From Granulosicoccus sp045110515 (GTDB lineage: Bacteria > Pseudomonadota > Gammaproteobacteria > Granulosicoccales > Granulosicoccaceae): a stretch of DNA of 64,000 bases. The number at the start of each line of letters is the position of its first letter. Position 1 is the first letter of the stretch. The notes under the pieces are model-generated. The model did not search any database and had not been told where the DNA came from. It saw only the letters and a program-made list of their open reading frames with translations. The position numbers and the translations under genes are program-made. The DNA lies in NCBI GenBank assembly GCA_045110515.1, contig JBGCGD010000005.1:54621-118620 (forward strand), given 5' to 3'. Below, one piece after another: positions 36,158-45,278 of the stretch.

Positions 36158-36696
36158 TCTGCGTCTTCCTTTTTTAACTCCGCTGCGCTAAACACAGGGA
36201 CCCTCGAAATCAGTATGCGTAGCAGGCAATCAAACAATGCCACCGTTAGAATAATCATCCCCACCAGTACAAAGCTCTGGGGGATCCAGATTGGTACTGC
36301 AACAATGCCAGGTGATAGGTCACCGAATTCATACGACTCCCGGCAGAGCTTTCCCATGTAAAACGTCACATAACCAGACACAATTGCGCAAACGCTAGTT
36401 GAAAGAATTTCTGCGTACCACCTAGCGCCTACAGGAAGCCGGGTTAGAACCAGATTGACCCTGATGTGTCCGCCTTGTGTCAGCGTGTAGGCGAGTGCAA
36501 GGAATGACGAGGCGGCCAACATATAGCCAGCGAAATCTCCATAGGAGGGGATAGATAGATTTACTGATTGTCCACCGAATCGTGTGATTAAGTTAAAGAA
36601 CACTTGGGTACACACCAGTAAACAGATGCCCGCAATCAGTAGCGACGCAATTGCGCCACTACTGATGTACAACTTATCGAGAGCTTTTCTTATCAT
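36154..36696 (-). CDS. dctQ: TRAP transporter small permease (DctQ)
   Basis: A 180-residue DctQ subunit with four hydrophobic segments (residues about 14-36, 50-70, 90-112, 133-158), the usual architecture. It supports DctM in the inner membrane. RWYAEILSTSVCAIVSGYVTFYMG is the family-typical third segment. The stop overlaps the dctM start, and dctP lies 72 bases upstream, so the three are one operon. Confidence 0.88.
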   Translation of the reverse strand: MIRKALDKLYISSGAIASLLIAGICLLVCTQVFFNLITRFGGQSVNLSIPSYGDFAGYMLAASSFLALAYTLTQGGHIRVNLVLTRLPVGARWYAEILSTSVCAIVSGYVTFYMGKLCRESYEFGDLSPGIVAVPIWIPQSFVLVGMIILTVALFDCLLRILISRVPVFSAAELKKEDAE

Positions 36697-36768
36697 TACT
36701 ACTCTTCTCTTTCTTTATTTCAGATGCTGAGAGCGGGAAATTTGCTAGATGGTGCGCAGCTTTATCGG

Positions 36769-37731
36769 TTACTGATTAAATGAATCGATAATCGCTTTTG
36801 CATCATTCGAAGCAGACTCCTGCCATGCAGCTTGCATATCGAGACCAATAGCTTTAAGTCCGTTTAGTAGTTCATCGCTCGGCTCAACGACAATCATCCC
36901 GTTTTCCGTTAGTTCGGCTGTTTTAACGGATGTTTCCTGCTTGCTCATTTCCCATCCGCGCGCCTCAGCTGTAGCTGCCGCTTTTAGCACAATGTCTTTA
37001 ACGTTATCATTCAGTGCATCGAATGCTGCTTTATTCACGACAACGATATTTTTAGGAACCCACGCGTTGATCGGTGAGTAATGCGATACAAAATCCCACG
37101 CCTTAGTATTCGCACCCGTTGACGGAGACGTAATCATTGCTTCTACCTGCCCCGTGGAAAAAGCTTGAGGTATATCGGCTGCCTCAACCTGCGTAGGGGC
37201 TGCACCTGCAAGTGCAGCAAACTGCTCAAGTGCTGCGTTGTAGGCTCGGAACTTTAACCCTTTAAGGTCGCTTACTGTTTTGATCTCTTTGTCAGTGTAA
37301 AGCCCTTGTGGTGGCCATGGCACCGAAAATAGCGGTAACAGTTTTTGTTTTGCCAGCAATTTTTCGATAACCGGCTTTTGAGCTGCCCACAATTTTTCAG
37401 CATCGTCATAGCTGGTTGCGACGAAAGGTTGCGAGTCAACTCCATAAGCGGCGTTTTCATTGGAGAGGCGGGATAGAAAAAACTCGCCTATTTGAACTTG
37501 CTGGCCACGCACTGCATTTTTTATTTCAGCATGCTTTATCAGTGAGCCTGCAGAGTGAACGGTGATATTAAGTTCACCTGCGCTGGCCTCACTGACTTCT
37601 TTCGCAAACTCGATGATGTTTGCAGTGTGAAAAGTCTTGTCGCCATAGGGCGTTGGCATATCCCACTCATCTGCCACAACAGCACTGCTTGCCATAACCG
37701 CAGCGCAAGCTATTGAGAAAATGTGCTTCAT
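36769..37731 (-). CDS. dctP: TRAP transporter substrate-binding protein (DctP)
   Basis: A 320-residue periplasmic binding protein from ATG 37731 (AGGAG seven bases upstream), not the in-frame start at 37803. The signal peptide ends VVA|DEWD. The family core is clear: EFAKEVSEASAGELNITVHSAG split over strand and helix, LKGLKFRAYNAALEQFAALAGA, in which the Arg is the conserved carboxylate-binding residue, and VEAADIPQAFSTGQVEAMITS. That arginine implies an organic acid ligand. The divergent neighbour is a fused 5-oxoprolinase/hydantoinase, making 5-oxoproline, a hydantoin or a related carboxylate the best guess. Confidence 0.9.
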   Translation of the reverse strand: MKHIFSIACAAVMASSAVVADEWDMPTPYGDKTFHTANIIEFAKEVSEASAGELNITVHSAGSLIKHAEIKNAVRGQQVQIGEFFLSRLSNENAAYGVDSQPFVATSYDDAEKLWAAQKPVIEKLLAKQKLLPLFSVPWPPQGLYTDKEIKTVSDLKGLKFRAYNAALEQFAALAGAAPTQVEAADIPQAFSTGQVEAMITSPSTGANTKAWDFVSHYSPINAWVPKNIVVVNKAAFDALNDNVKDIVLKAAATAEARGWEMSKQETSVKTAELTENGMIVVEPSDELLNGLKAIGLDMQAAWQESASNDAKAIIDSFNQ

Positions 37732-37867
37732 TCCTTTACTCCTGGTGATTAGTTTGATTGCATTTGGAATATTATCTGCCAAATGTGGATATAACGTTGA
37801 CATAATATAAACAAAATGTAAACATCATCGCCTCGAAAATTTGAATAATGCTTGGATCAGGTGAGTT

Positions 37868-40800
37868 ATGAGTAAATGGGATTTCTGGATTGACCGTGGA
37901 GGTACTTTCACCGATATCGTCGCGGGAAGCCCAGTGGGTACCGTACATTCGCTAAAACTGTTGTCGGAAAATCCTGAACAATATGTTGATGCTGCTGTGC
38001 ACGGAATTCGGAAGCTAATGGGGTTGAATGCTTCAGAGCCTATTCCTCCAGGTAGCATCAATGCAGTCAAAATGGGAACGACAGTTGCGACCAACGCACT
38101 CTTGGAGCGTAAAGGAGATCCAACGCTTCTTCTTATTACCGAGGGCTTTTCCGATTTGCTTCGCATTGGCTATCAAAACCGACCAGCTTTGTTCGACTTG
38201 AATATCGTACTGCCTGAGCTGCTTTATAAAGAGGTCGCCACCGTTTCTCAACGTATGGATGCAGATGGCACAGTCATAAAAGACTTGGATTTTGCTTCTG
38301 CGCTTAAGTCTTTAGAAGCCGCATACAACAATGGTATTCGCAGTGTTGCGATAGCGTTTATGCATGGGTACTTGAATCCATTGCACGAAATTGCAGTAGC
38401 CAACTTGGCACACGGTGTCGGTTTTACTCAAGTGTCAATGAGCCATGAAACATCCAAACTGATTAAGTTGGTTGGTCGCGGTGATACCACCGTCGTGGAT
38501 GCTTACTTATCGCCGATCCTTCGACGGTACGTTGAACAGGTTAGTAGCGCGTTGGATGTAACTAGCGGTGCTTGTAAGCGACTTTTCTTTATGCAATCTA
38601 ATGGCGGCCTAACCGATTCCAAACTGTTTCAGGGGCGCGATTCGATATTGTCCGGACCAGCGGGCGGCGTTGTCGGCATGGTCAAAACTGCTGGTGATGC
38701 TGGGTTCACTGACTTGATTGGGTTTGACATGGGGGGCACTTCAACGGATGTGTGTCACTATGCTGGGGAACTTGAACGAACCTTTGATACCGAAGTTGCA
38801 GGTGTGCGAATGCGTGCGCCAATGATGAATATAAATACCGTCGCTGCCGGGGGTGGGTCGATCCTAAGTTTTTGTGATGGCCGATATCAAGTGGGTCCTG
38901 ACAGCGCCGGTGCTAATCCTGGGCCGGCTTGCTATCGACGAAACGGCCCTCTAACGGTTACCGACTGTAACGTCCTTCTCGGAAAATTGAATCCTGCACA
39001 CTTTCCAGCTGTATTCGGCCCAAATGCTAACGAACCACTGGACATAGAGGTTGTTAAGCGAAAATTTAATAGCTTGGCGCAGAGCATTGCGAAACAAACT
39101 GGTACCAAAGTGCTCACGGCAGAAGAAACCGCAGAAGGTTTTTTGCGCATAGCGGTTGAAAATATGGCAAACGCCATAAAGAAAATATCTGTTCAGCGAG
39201 GCCACGATGTCACTCGATATACACTCAACTGCTTCGGTGGTGCTGGTGGTCAGCATGCCTGTCTTGTGGCTGATGCGCTGGGAATGGAGCGTGTATTCCT
39301 ACACCCGCATGCCGGTGTTCTATCTGCTTTCGGAATGGGACTAGCTGACATACGTTGCATGCGTGAAGAGCAGTTTGAATTCCCATTGACTGAACTGCAC
39401 GAAGCGGTTGACGTCATGGAGCGTTTAACTAAAGATAGTCGTAAGTCAGTGATAGACCAAGGTGTGGATCCACTGCGTGTTTCGGTGATTAAACGTGCCT
39501 ATTTGAAATACAAAGGCTCTCATCAAGCCATAGAAGTGACATTTGGCTCAGCGGCGGAACTGCGATCTCGATTCGATGCTTCCCACCAAGCACAGTTCGG
39601 ATTTGTTTCAGCAGGGCGCGATTTAGTGTTTGACATGCTCAGTGCAGAAGCCATAGGAGAGGATGATAGCCCATCCAAACCAACAACAAATTTTAGTACC
39701 AAGCCTGCTGTTCCAAAGGACCATATAGATCTCTATTCACAGGGTACATGGCTAAAGGTAAGACTCTACGAAAGAGAGGGTCTGTTCAGTGGTGTTGTCA
39801 TCAAAGGCCCAGCCGTTATCACGGAGAGAACGGGCACAAACGTTATTGAAGCAGGTTGGCAAGGCACGATAGACCCTCTGGGTAATCTCATACTTAATCG
39901 ATACGAGAAGAAAATTAGAGAGACTGCTATCGGCACGGAAGTCGATCCAGTTATGCTAGAAGTGTTCAATAATTTGTTTATGTCCATCGCTGAACAGATG
40001 GGTACAACGCTAGCCAATACAGCATACTCGGTTAATATAAAAGAGAGATTGGATTTTTCTTGTGCCCTGTTTGATGCTGCTGGCAACTTAGTTGCAAATG
40101 CGCCTCATGTACCGGTACATCTTGGCTCCATGAGTGAAAGCGTTCGTACAGTTGCGCGTTCGAATCAACACACAATGAAGCCAGGCGACAGCTTCATGCT
40201 AAACGCCCCGTTTAACGGCGGCACACACTTGCCTGATGTGACGGTGATAACTCCTGTGTTCGATTCGCAAGGAGAAAATGTAATTTTTTATGTGGGTTCA
40301 AGAGGACATCATGCCGATATTGGAGGGCGAACTCCCGGTTCGGCACCACCAGACAGTCAACATATCGAGGATGAAGGTGTCGTCATCGACAACTTCAAGT
40401 TGGTGAAAGAGGGGGTCTTGTGTGAAAGCGAAACTCGGTTATTACTCGGTTCGGGTCGTTATCCTTGTCGAAATATTGATGAGAACATGGCAGATCTTGA
40501 AGCTCAGATTGCGGCAAACTCTACGGGTATCAGCGAAGTTAATCGGATGATCGACACTTTTGGGCTGGATGTGGTTCAGGCGTATATGAAACATGTCCAA
40601 GCTAATGCTGAGGCCTCTGTTCGTCGCGTCATAGGAAATCTGAAAAACGGACAGTGCGTTTACTCTCTCGACGATGGTTCGCAGATACAGGTAAAAATAT
40701 TGGTCGATACAGAGAAATGTGAAGCCACTATCGACTTTACCGGAACATCTAGGCAGGTTCGCGGTAATTACAATGCGCCGCTTTCAATTTGCCACGCGGT

Positions 40801-41470
40801 CGTTCTGTATGTATTCCGAACCTTGGTTGGTAGTGACATACCATTGAATGAAGGCTGCTTAAAGCCTTTAAACATCATAGCGCCTGCTGGAACAATGATA
40901 AATCCTGAGTATCCAGCAGCAGTTATATCAGGGAACACTGAAGTCAGTCAGGCTATTGCAGATTGTTTATACGGTGCACTAGAGGTTGTTGCTGGCTCGC
41001 AGGGTACGATGAACAATTTCGTCTGGGGAAATGAGCGTTTTCAAAATTACGAAACAATCGCGGGTGGAACTGGAGCAGGGCCGGGGTTCAACGGAGCAAG
41101 TGCTGTTCACTCACATATGACCAATACGCGAATGACTGACCCTGAAGTGTTGGAGAAACGGTTTCCAGTCAGGGTTGAGAAATTTGGAATACGAGCAAAC
41201 TCCGGTGGCCAAGGTCAATGGAGTGGAGGAAACGGCATTGAGCGAAGAATTCAATTTTTGGAACCTGTTACCGTAACGACATTATCCTCTCATCGTGTTG
41301 TGACAACCTCTGGCAGGTTTGGCGCAGGGGATGGCGCAGTTGGTGTGAATACGGTTATTCTCAAGGACGGAACTCGCCAGGTACTCAATGGGAATGATGA
41401 GTATGATTTATCAACCGGTGATAGTTTCGAGATGCTTACACCTGGCGGAGGCGGATGGGGTGCCGAATGA
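37868..41470 (+). CDS. Fused hydantoinase/5-oxoprolinase (HyuA-HyuB domains)
   Basis: A 1,200-residue protein that joins both hydantoinase/oxoprolinase subunits, as eukaryotic and some bacterial 5-oxoprolinases do (about 1,200-1,290 residues). The ATP-dependent A half runs to about residue 690: DRGGTFTDIVAGSP near the N-terminus, MQSNGGLTDS and LIGFDMGGTSTDVCH are the actin-like nucleotide-binding motifs. The B half begins with VDPVMLEVFNNLFMSIAEQMG and has RGHHADIGGRTPGS. It should open 5-oxoproline or a hydantoin ring at the expense of ATP. It is transcribed divergently from dctPQM across 136 bases, which supports uptake and hydrolysis of the same compound. Confidence 0.88.
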   Translation: MSKWDFWIDRGGTFTDIVAGSPVGTVHSLKLLSENPEQYVDAAVHGIRKLMGLNASEPIPPGSINAVKMGTTVATNALLERKGDPTLLLITEGFSDLLRIGYQNRPALFDLNIVLPELLYKEVATVSQRMDADGTVIKDLDFASALKSLEAAYNNGIRSVAIAFMHGYLNPLHEIAVANLAHGVGFTQVSMSHETSKLIKLVGRGDTTVVDAYLSPILRRYVEQVSSALDVTSGACKRLFFMQSNGGLTDSKLFQGRDSILSGPAGGVVGMVKTAGDAGFTDLIGFDMGGTSTDVCHYAGELERTFDTEVAGVRMRAPMMNINTVAAGGGSILSFCDGRYQVGPDSAGANPGPACYRRNGPLTVTDCNVLLGKLNPAHFPAVFGPNANEPLDIEVVKRKFNSLAQSIAKQTGTKVLTAEETAEGFLRIAVENMANAIKKISVQRGHDVTRYTLNCFGGAGGQHACLVADALGMERVFLHPHAGVLSAFGMGLADIRCMREEQFEFPLTELHEAVDVMERLTKDSRKSVIDQGVDPLRVSVIKRAYLKYKGSHQAIEVTFGSAAELRSRFDASHQAQFGFVSAGRDLVFDMLSAEAIGEDDSPSKPTTNFSTKPAVPKDHIDLYSQGTWLKVRLYEREGLFSGVVIKGPAVITERTGTNVIEAGWQGTIDPLGNLILNRYEKKIRETAIGTEVDPVMLEVFNNLFMSIAEQMGTTLANTAYSVNIKERLDFSCALFDAAGNLVANAPHVPVHLGSMSESVRTVARSNQHTMKPGDSFMLNAPFNGGTHLPDVTVITPVFDSQGENVIFYVGSRGHHADIGGRTPGSAPPDSQHIEDEGVVIDNFKLVKEGVLCESETRLLLGSGRYPCRNIDENMADLEAQIAANSTGISEVNRMIDTFGLDVVQAYMKHVQANAEASVRRVIGNLKNGQCVYSLDDGSQIQVKILVDTEKCEATIDFTGTSRQVRGNYNAPLSICHAVVLYVFRTLVGSDIPLNEGCLKPLNIIAPAGTMINPEYPAAVISGNTEVSQAIADCLYGALEVVAGSQGTMNNFVWGNERFQNYETIAGGTGAGPGFNGASAVHSHMTNTRMTDPEVLEKRFPVRVEKFGIRANSGGQGQWSGGNGIERRIQFLEPVTVTTLSSHRVVTTSGRFGAGDGAVGVNTVILKDGTRQVLNGNDEYDLSTGDSFEMLTPGGGGWGAE

Positions 41471-41522
41471 AGTGATACACAAGGCCATGTGTCCCAGTGG
41501 GTAGTCAAAGGCGGAGCGGCCG

Positions 41523-42260
41523 CTAACGCATTTTAAAACCCTTATCGGCTAAGAAGTTGCGCATGTGTGGGCGCGATTCTTTTCCAACCAGTTTTTTCAT
41601 CTCGTCAGTCCATTGGCTGACTTTGGTTCCGCCGGTTCGGGTTTGATAGTAATGTGCGAGTCGCTCGTTGTAATCATCGAAGTGTTTGTCAAACTGGTTT
41701 TCCGAGTAGGTATCCTGCATGAGGACCGCATCAACAGATAAACGCGGTTTTATATCAGGATCTTGCGCAGGGTAGCCTAGGCAAAGCCCGAACACCGGGT
41801 AGACTTGATCGGGCAGTGCCAATAGTTCAGATACCTTAGCCGGATTATTGCGAAGACCGCCAATGTAGCAAATGCCCAGTCCCATAGATTCTGCGGCAAT
41901 TACTGCGTTTTGAGCTGCCAGCCCGACATCTACAGTTGCTATGAGGAAATGCTCTGTCATGCCTTCCTCGAATTGCCCACCCGCACTTGCACATGCAGCA
42001 CCACTGCGCCGTAGGTCGGCACACCAGACAGTAAATGCACCTGCCTCTTTCACCCAGGTTTGTCCACCAGCAAGCTCCGCCATGCTGTCACGCGTATCAG
42101 GATTGTTAACTTGAATGACGGTGACAGCTTGTACATTGCTTGAGGTGGCTGCAGCTTGACCTGCCGATACGATCTCTCTGAGCAGTTCATCGCTCACCGC
42201 TTGGTCCGTAAACTTTCTAATGGATCGGTGTGATTTAAGCAGATCGATCGTAGGGTTCAT
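41523..42260 (-). CDS. NfsA-like FMN nitroreductase/oxidoreductase
   Basis: A 245-residue flavin oxidoreductase of the nitroreductase superfamily. HRSIRKFTDQAVSDELL is the FMN-phosphate-binding opening, SSNVQAVTVIQV the second, and AAESMGLGICYIGGLRNNPAKVSELL the NfsA-type signature region; the length fits NfsA-type NADPH oxidoreductases. Such enzymes reduce quinones, nitro compounds or FMN, and the true substrate is normally unknown. It is convergent with the oxoprolinase gene and 56 bases downstream of the aldehyde dehydrogenase gene on the same strand, with which it may form an operon. Confidence 0.87.
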   Translation of the reverse strand: MNPTIDLLKSHRSIRKFTDQAVSDELLREIVSAGQAAATSSNVQAVTVIQVNNPDTRDSMAELAGGQTWVKEAGAFTVWCADLRRSGAACASAGGQFEEGMTEHFLIATVDVGLAAQNAVIAAESMGLGICYIGGLRNNPAKVSELLALPDQVYPVFGLCLGYPAQDPDIKPRLSVDAVLMQDTYSENQFDKHFDDYNERLAHYYQTRTGGTKVSQWTDEMKKLVGKESRPHMRNFLADKGFKMR

Positions 42261-42315
42261 TCCAGGTATCCGATAGCTAAAGGTTGATTAGATTGATGGC
42301 AATGTTGAAGGCGAG

Positions 42316-43758
42316 CTACGCGTCACTATTCCAGCCGCCGACCGCTTTGACTTCGAGGAACTCATCCATTCCCCAGTTGCCGCCTTCTCGACCGTTTCCA
42401 GATTGCTTGTATCCGCCAAAAGGTGATGCTGAAGAACGAGCTTGGCCGTTCATATCAACCATGCCGGAACGTAGCTGTCTAGCAACACGATTAGCCTTTG
42501 CACCGTCTCCAGTTTGGACATAGTTGGTTAGCCCGTAGTCGGTGTCGTTGGCGATTTCTATGGCTTCCTCTTCAGTATCGAAAGGCATCATTGAAAGTAC
42601 CGGTCCAAAAATCTCTTCGCGCATAATAATCATGTCGTTGTGACAGTCGGCGAAAATAGTGGGTTTCACGAAATAGCCTCTATCCATACCGTCTGGTCGG
42701 CCAAGTCCGCCAGTGACAAGCCGTGCTTTGTCCACTTCAATACCTTTTTTGATCAGTCCTTGTACTTTGTCGAACTGCATTTGGCTGACCAATGGGCCAA
42801 TGTGCGCACCACTTTCAGACGCAAGATTTACAGCGGTATTCTCAGCTTGAGTCTTTGCTTGCTCAACAGCTTCCTCATAGCGTGATCGTTCTACCAGCAT
42901 ACGAGTAGGGGCGTTGCACGATTGTCCGGTGTTGTTAAAGCAACGAGCAACACCCTTGGCTACTGCATCAGCTGGTGCGTCTGCAAATACAATGTTGGCA
43001 CCTTTACCACCTAGTTCCAGTGACACCCGCTTAAGTGTGTCCGCAGCGTTTTTAGAGATTGCAATTCCCGCTCTGGATGATCCGGTGAAGGAAATCATGG
43101 CAACATCAGGGTGACCGGATAAGCGAGTTCCTACACCTGGGCCATCGCCATTAACCAGATTAAATACACCAGCGGGCACCCCTGCTTCGTGCAGAATGTC
43201 TGCGAACAGCATGCCGGATATGGGAGAGAGCTCAGACGGCTTAAGGACCATGGTGCATCCTGTTGCTATCGCGGGCATTACCTTTAACGCAATTTGGTTC
43301 ATTGGCCAATTCCAGGGAGTAATCAGACCGCAAACGCCAATGGGCTCGTACAGGATTCTATCGTTGGGTGTGTTGGGACGTAATTCTCGATCGAATTCGA
43401 AAGACTCTAAAGTTTTGATAAACGACGAAATGTGATAGGTGCCGGTGCCAGACTGCGCCGCTTTTGACATATCGATAGGTGCGCCCATCTCATCGCTGAT
43501 GGCGTGAGCCATCTCGTCTGAACGACGGTTGTATACGTCTAAAATGCGTTTCATTAAATCCAGTCGTTCTTCTTTACTGGATAAAGACCATGTTTTGAAG
43601 GCTTCTTTGGCTGCGGCAACCGCTGCGTCTGTGTCGGCCTGGCCGCCCAAAGAGATCGTTGCGCTTACACCTTCTGTTGACGGGTTGATAACGTCAAGAT
43701 CAGTACCGTCAATTGGATCAACCCACGCGCCGTTAATGTAAAACTGCTTAGTATTCAT
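42316..43758 (-). CDS. NAD(P)-dependent aldehyde dehydrogenase
   Basis: A 480-residue aldehyde dehydrogenase. The nucleotide-binding motif is FTGSSRAGIAISK, the catalytic Glu lies in LELGGKGANIV and the nucleophile Cys in FNNTGQSCNAPTRM; ITPWNWPMNQ and EEIFGPVLSMMPF are further family marks. It oxidises an aldehyde to the acid. Relatives include betaine-aldehyde and semialdehyde dehydrogenases, but specificity cannot be assigned from sequence. It lies 56 bases upstream of the nitroreductase gene, which is read in the same direction. Confidence 0.92.
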   Translation of the reverse strand: MNTKQFYINGAWVDPIDGTDLDVINPSTEGVSATISLGGQADTDAAVAAAKEAFKTWSLSSKEERLDLMKRILDVYNRRSDEMAHAISDEMGAPIDMSKAAQSGTGTYHISSFIKTLESFEFDRELRPNTPNDRILYEPIGVCGLITPWNWPMNQIALKVMPAIATGCTMVLKPSELSPISGMLFADILHEAGVPAGVFNLVNGDGPGVGTRLSGHPDVAMISFTGSSRAGIAISKNAADTLKRVSLELGGKGANIVFADAPADAVAKGVARCFNNTGQSCNAPTRMLVERSRYEEAVEQAKTQAENTAVNLASESGAHIGPLVSQMQFDKVQGLIKKGIEVDKARLVTGGLGRPDGMDRGYFVKPTIFADCHNDMIIMREEIFGPVLSMMPFDTEEEAIEIANDTDYGLTNYVQTGDGAKANRVARQLRSGMVDMNGQARSSASPFGGYKQSGNGREGGNWGMDEFLEVKAVGGWNSDA

Positions 43759-43948
43759 ATAAATTTTTACCTATGTTTCGGTGCGCTAGCTGTCGAGTTT
43801 GTTGCGCGTACAATGATTTTGGCTATTGTCTCAAAGCCCGATGTGGAATGTGTGGCAACAAGCCAAAATAAGCAACATTTGTCTGTAATTATCCTGAATG
43901 CGTCAGATAACTATCGAATCAGTCAATCGCTGAGTTTCCAGATACGGA

Positions 43949-45112
43949 TTATTCATCTATTGCTTTGGCTAGGGCCTGCTCCAGATCGTCAATGAGATCG
44001 TCTGCATCTTCAATTCCAATAGAGAGCCTCAGTAGCCGGGGATGTACTGGAAATCCATCGCCAGACACGGTTTTGCGATGTTCCACCAGGCTCTCAACAC
44101 CTCCCAGAGAGGTGGCAGGATAGAACAGTTGGCAGTAGCGGGCTACATCTATAGCCGTCTGCTCTGTGCCTTTGACAATGATGGAAAGCATGCCCCCGAA
44201 TTGACCGTTCGTCTGGCGTTTAGCGATCTCGTGTCCAGAGTGCGACGCTAGCCCGGGATACATGACAAGCTCTATATGTCTGTGATTTTCAAAATGCGCT
44301 GCAACGGCCATGGCATTGCTGGAGGATTTTTCAACCCGCAAAAAGAGAGTTCTCATACCGCGTATCAGTAGCCAGGCATCGAATGAATGCAAAACCGTGC
44401 CCTGTAGCTTGCGGATATTTTCGATATCTTCCCAGTGTTTATCTACGTGGTTGACGGACAATACGCCGGCAGTGACATCGGAATGCCCGTTCAAGTATTT
44501 AGTGGCTGAGTGAAATGAAATATCCGCACCCAGTTCTAACGCACGAGTCATACACGGAGGAGTGCCGGTACAGTCGGTTAGCAATTTGGCACCTGCCTTG
44601 TGAGCAATCTCTGCAGCTTTCGAAATATCAGTCACTTCCCAATTAGGGTTGTTTGGCGTTTCCACCCAAACAAGCGCTGTTTCTTGTGATTCGACTGCTG
44701 AGGCCAAAGATTCAAGATCACCGGCATCGTAGTAGGTGACAGACAAACGACCGTTTGCCTCATAGTTTTGGAACTGCTGCAATACTCCGTGATACATCAC
44801 TTTCGGCGCGACGACATGCGTGCCTGTAGGCAGGCTTTCAATGACCGCAGTGCACGCGGACATGCCAGAGGAAAACAGTAGGGATTGCTCGGCTTCCTCT
44901 AAAGTGGCGATTATGGCTTCAGCTTGTGCGGTTGTTTGGCTACCGTCTCGACGGTACCAGTAGGGCTTCCTTATTTCGTAGTTTTCGTCACGAGCGTAGG
45001 TGGCTGCTGGCTGAATGGACGGGACTACCGCACCAGTTTCAGGTTCTAAGGAATGAAGAGCTTGAGAAATTAGGGTCACCATGGAAGGGCGACGATTACT
45101 CAGTTTTGTCAT
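43949..45112 (-). CDS. Cys/Met-metabolism PLP enzyme (cystathionine gamma-synthase/beta-lyase family)
   Basis: A 387-residue PLP enzyme from ATG 45112 (MTKLSNRRPSMV); the in-frame TTG at 45160 is less likely. Family marks: LLFSSGMSACTAVIESL for the phosphate-binding loop, VWVETPNNPNWEVTDI, SATKYLNGHSDVTAGVL with the PLP lysine and LGGVESLVEHR at the C-terminus. Members make or cleave cystathionine, homocysteine or methionine-type C-S bonds; the family cannot be resolved further by eye. It stands alone between the aldehyde dehydrogenase gene and a divergent TPR gene. Confidence 0.88.
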   Translation of the reverse strand: MTKLSNRRPSMVTLISQALHSLEPETGAVVPSIQPAATYARDENYEIRKPYWYRRDGSQTTAQAEAIIATLEEAEQSLLFSSGMSACTAVIESLPTGTHVVAPKVMYHGVLQQFQNYEANGRLSVTYYDAGDLESLASAVESQETALVWVETPNNPNWEVTDISKAAEIAHKAGAKLLTDCTGTPPCMTRALELGADISFHSATKYLNGHSDVTAGVLSVNHVDKHWEDIENIRKLQGTVLHSFDAWLLIRGMRTLFLRVEKSSSNAMAVAAHFENHRHIELVMYPGLASHSGHEIAKRQTNGQFGGMLSIIVKGTEQTAIDVARYCQLFYPATSLGGVESLVEHRKTVSGDGFPVHPRLLRLSIGIEDADDLIDDLEQALAKAIDE

Positions 45113-45278
45113 GGCACGAAGTTCCAACGGTTGTTTTGGCCAAACTTGCACGATAGGCAACGGCTCACGCGATTCTACACAGCCGGCTGGTCGTTAAAAA
45201 CATGAGTTTTTACGAAGGCTAGATTGCGGTAGTATTTTAGGGTGGCGATTGCTCCATCGATCTTTGAGAAAATAAGTC

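Noticed and set aside
41476..41492. ACACA/TGTGT hairpin between the convergent oxoprolinase and nitroreductase genes as a terminator
   Set aside because: The stem is only five or six pairs with no T-tract on either strand.
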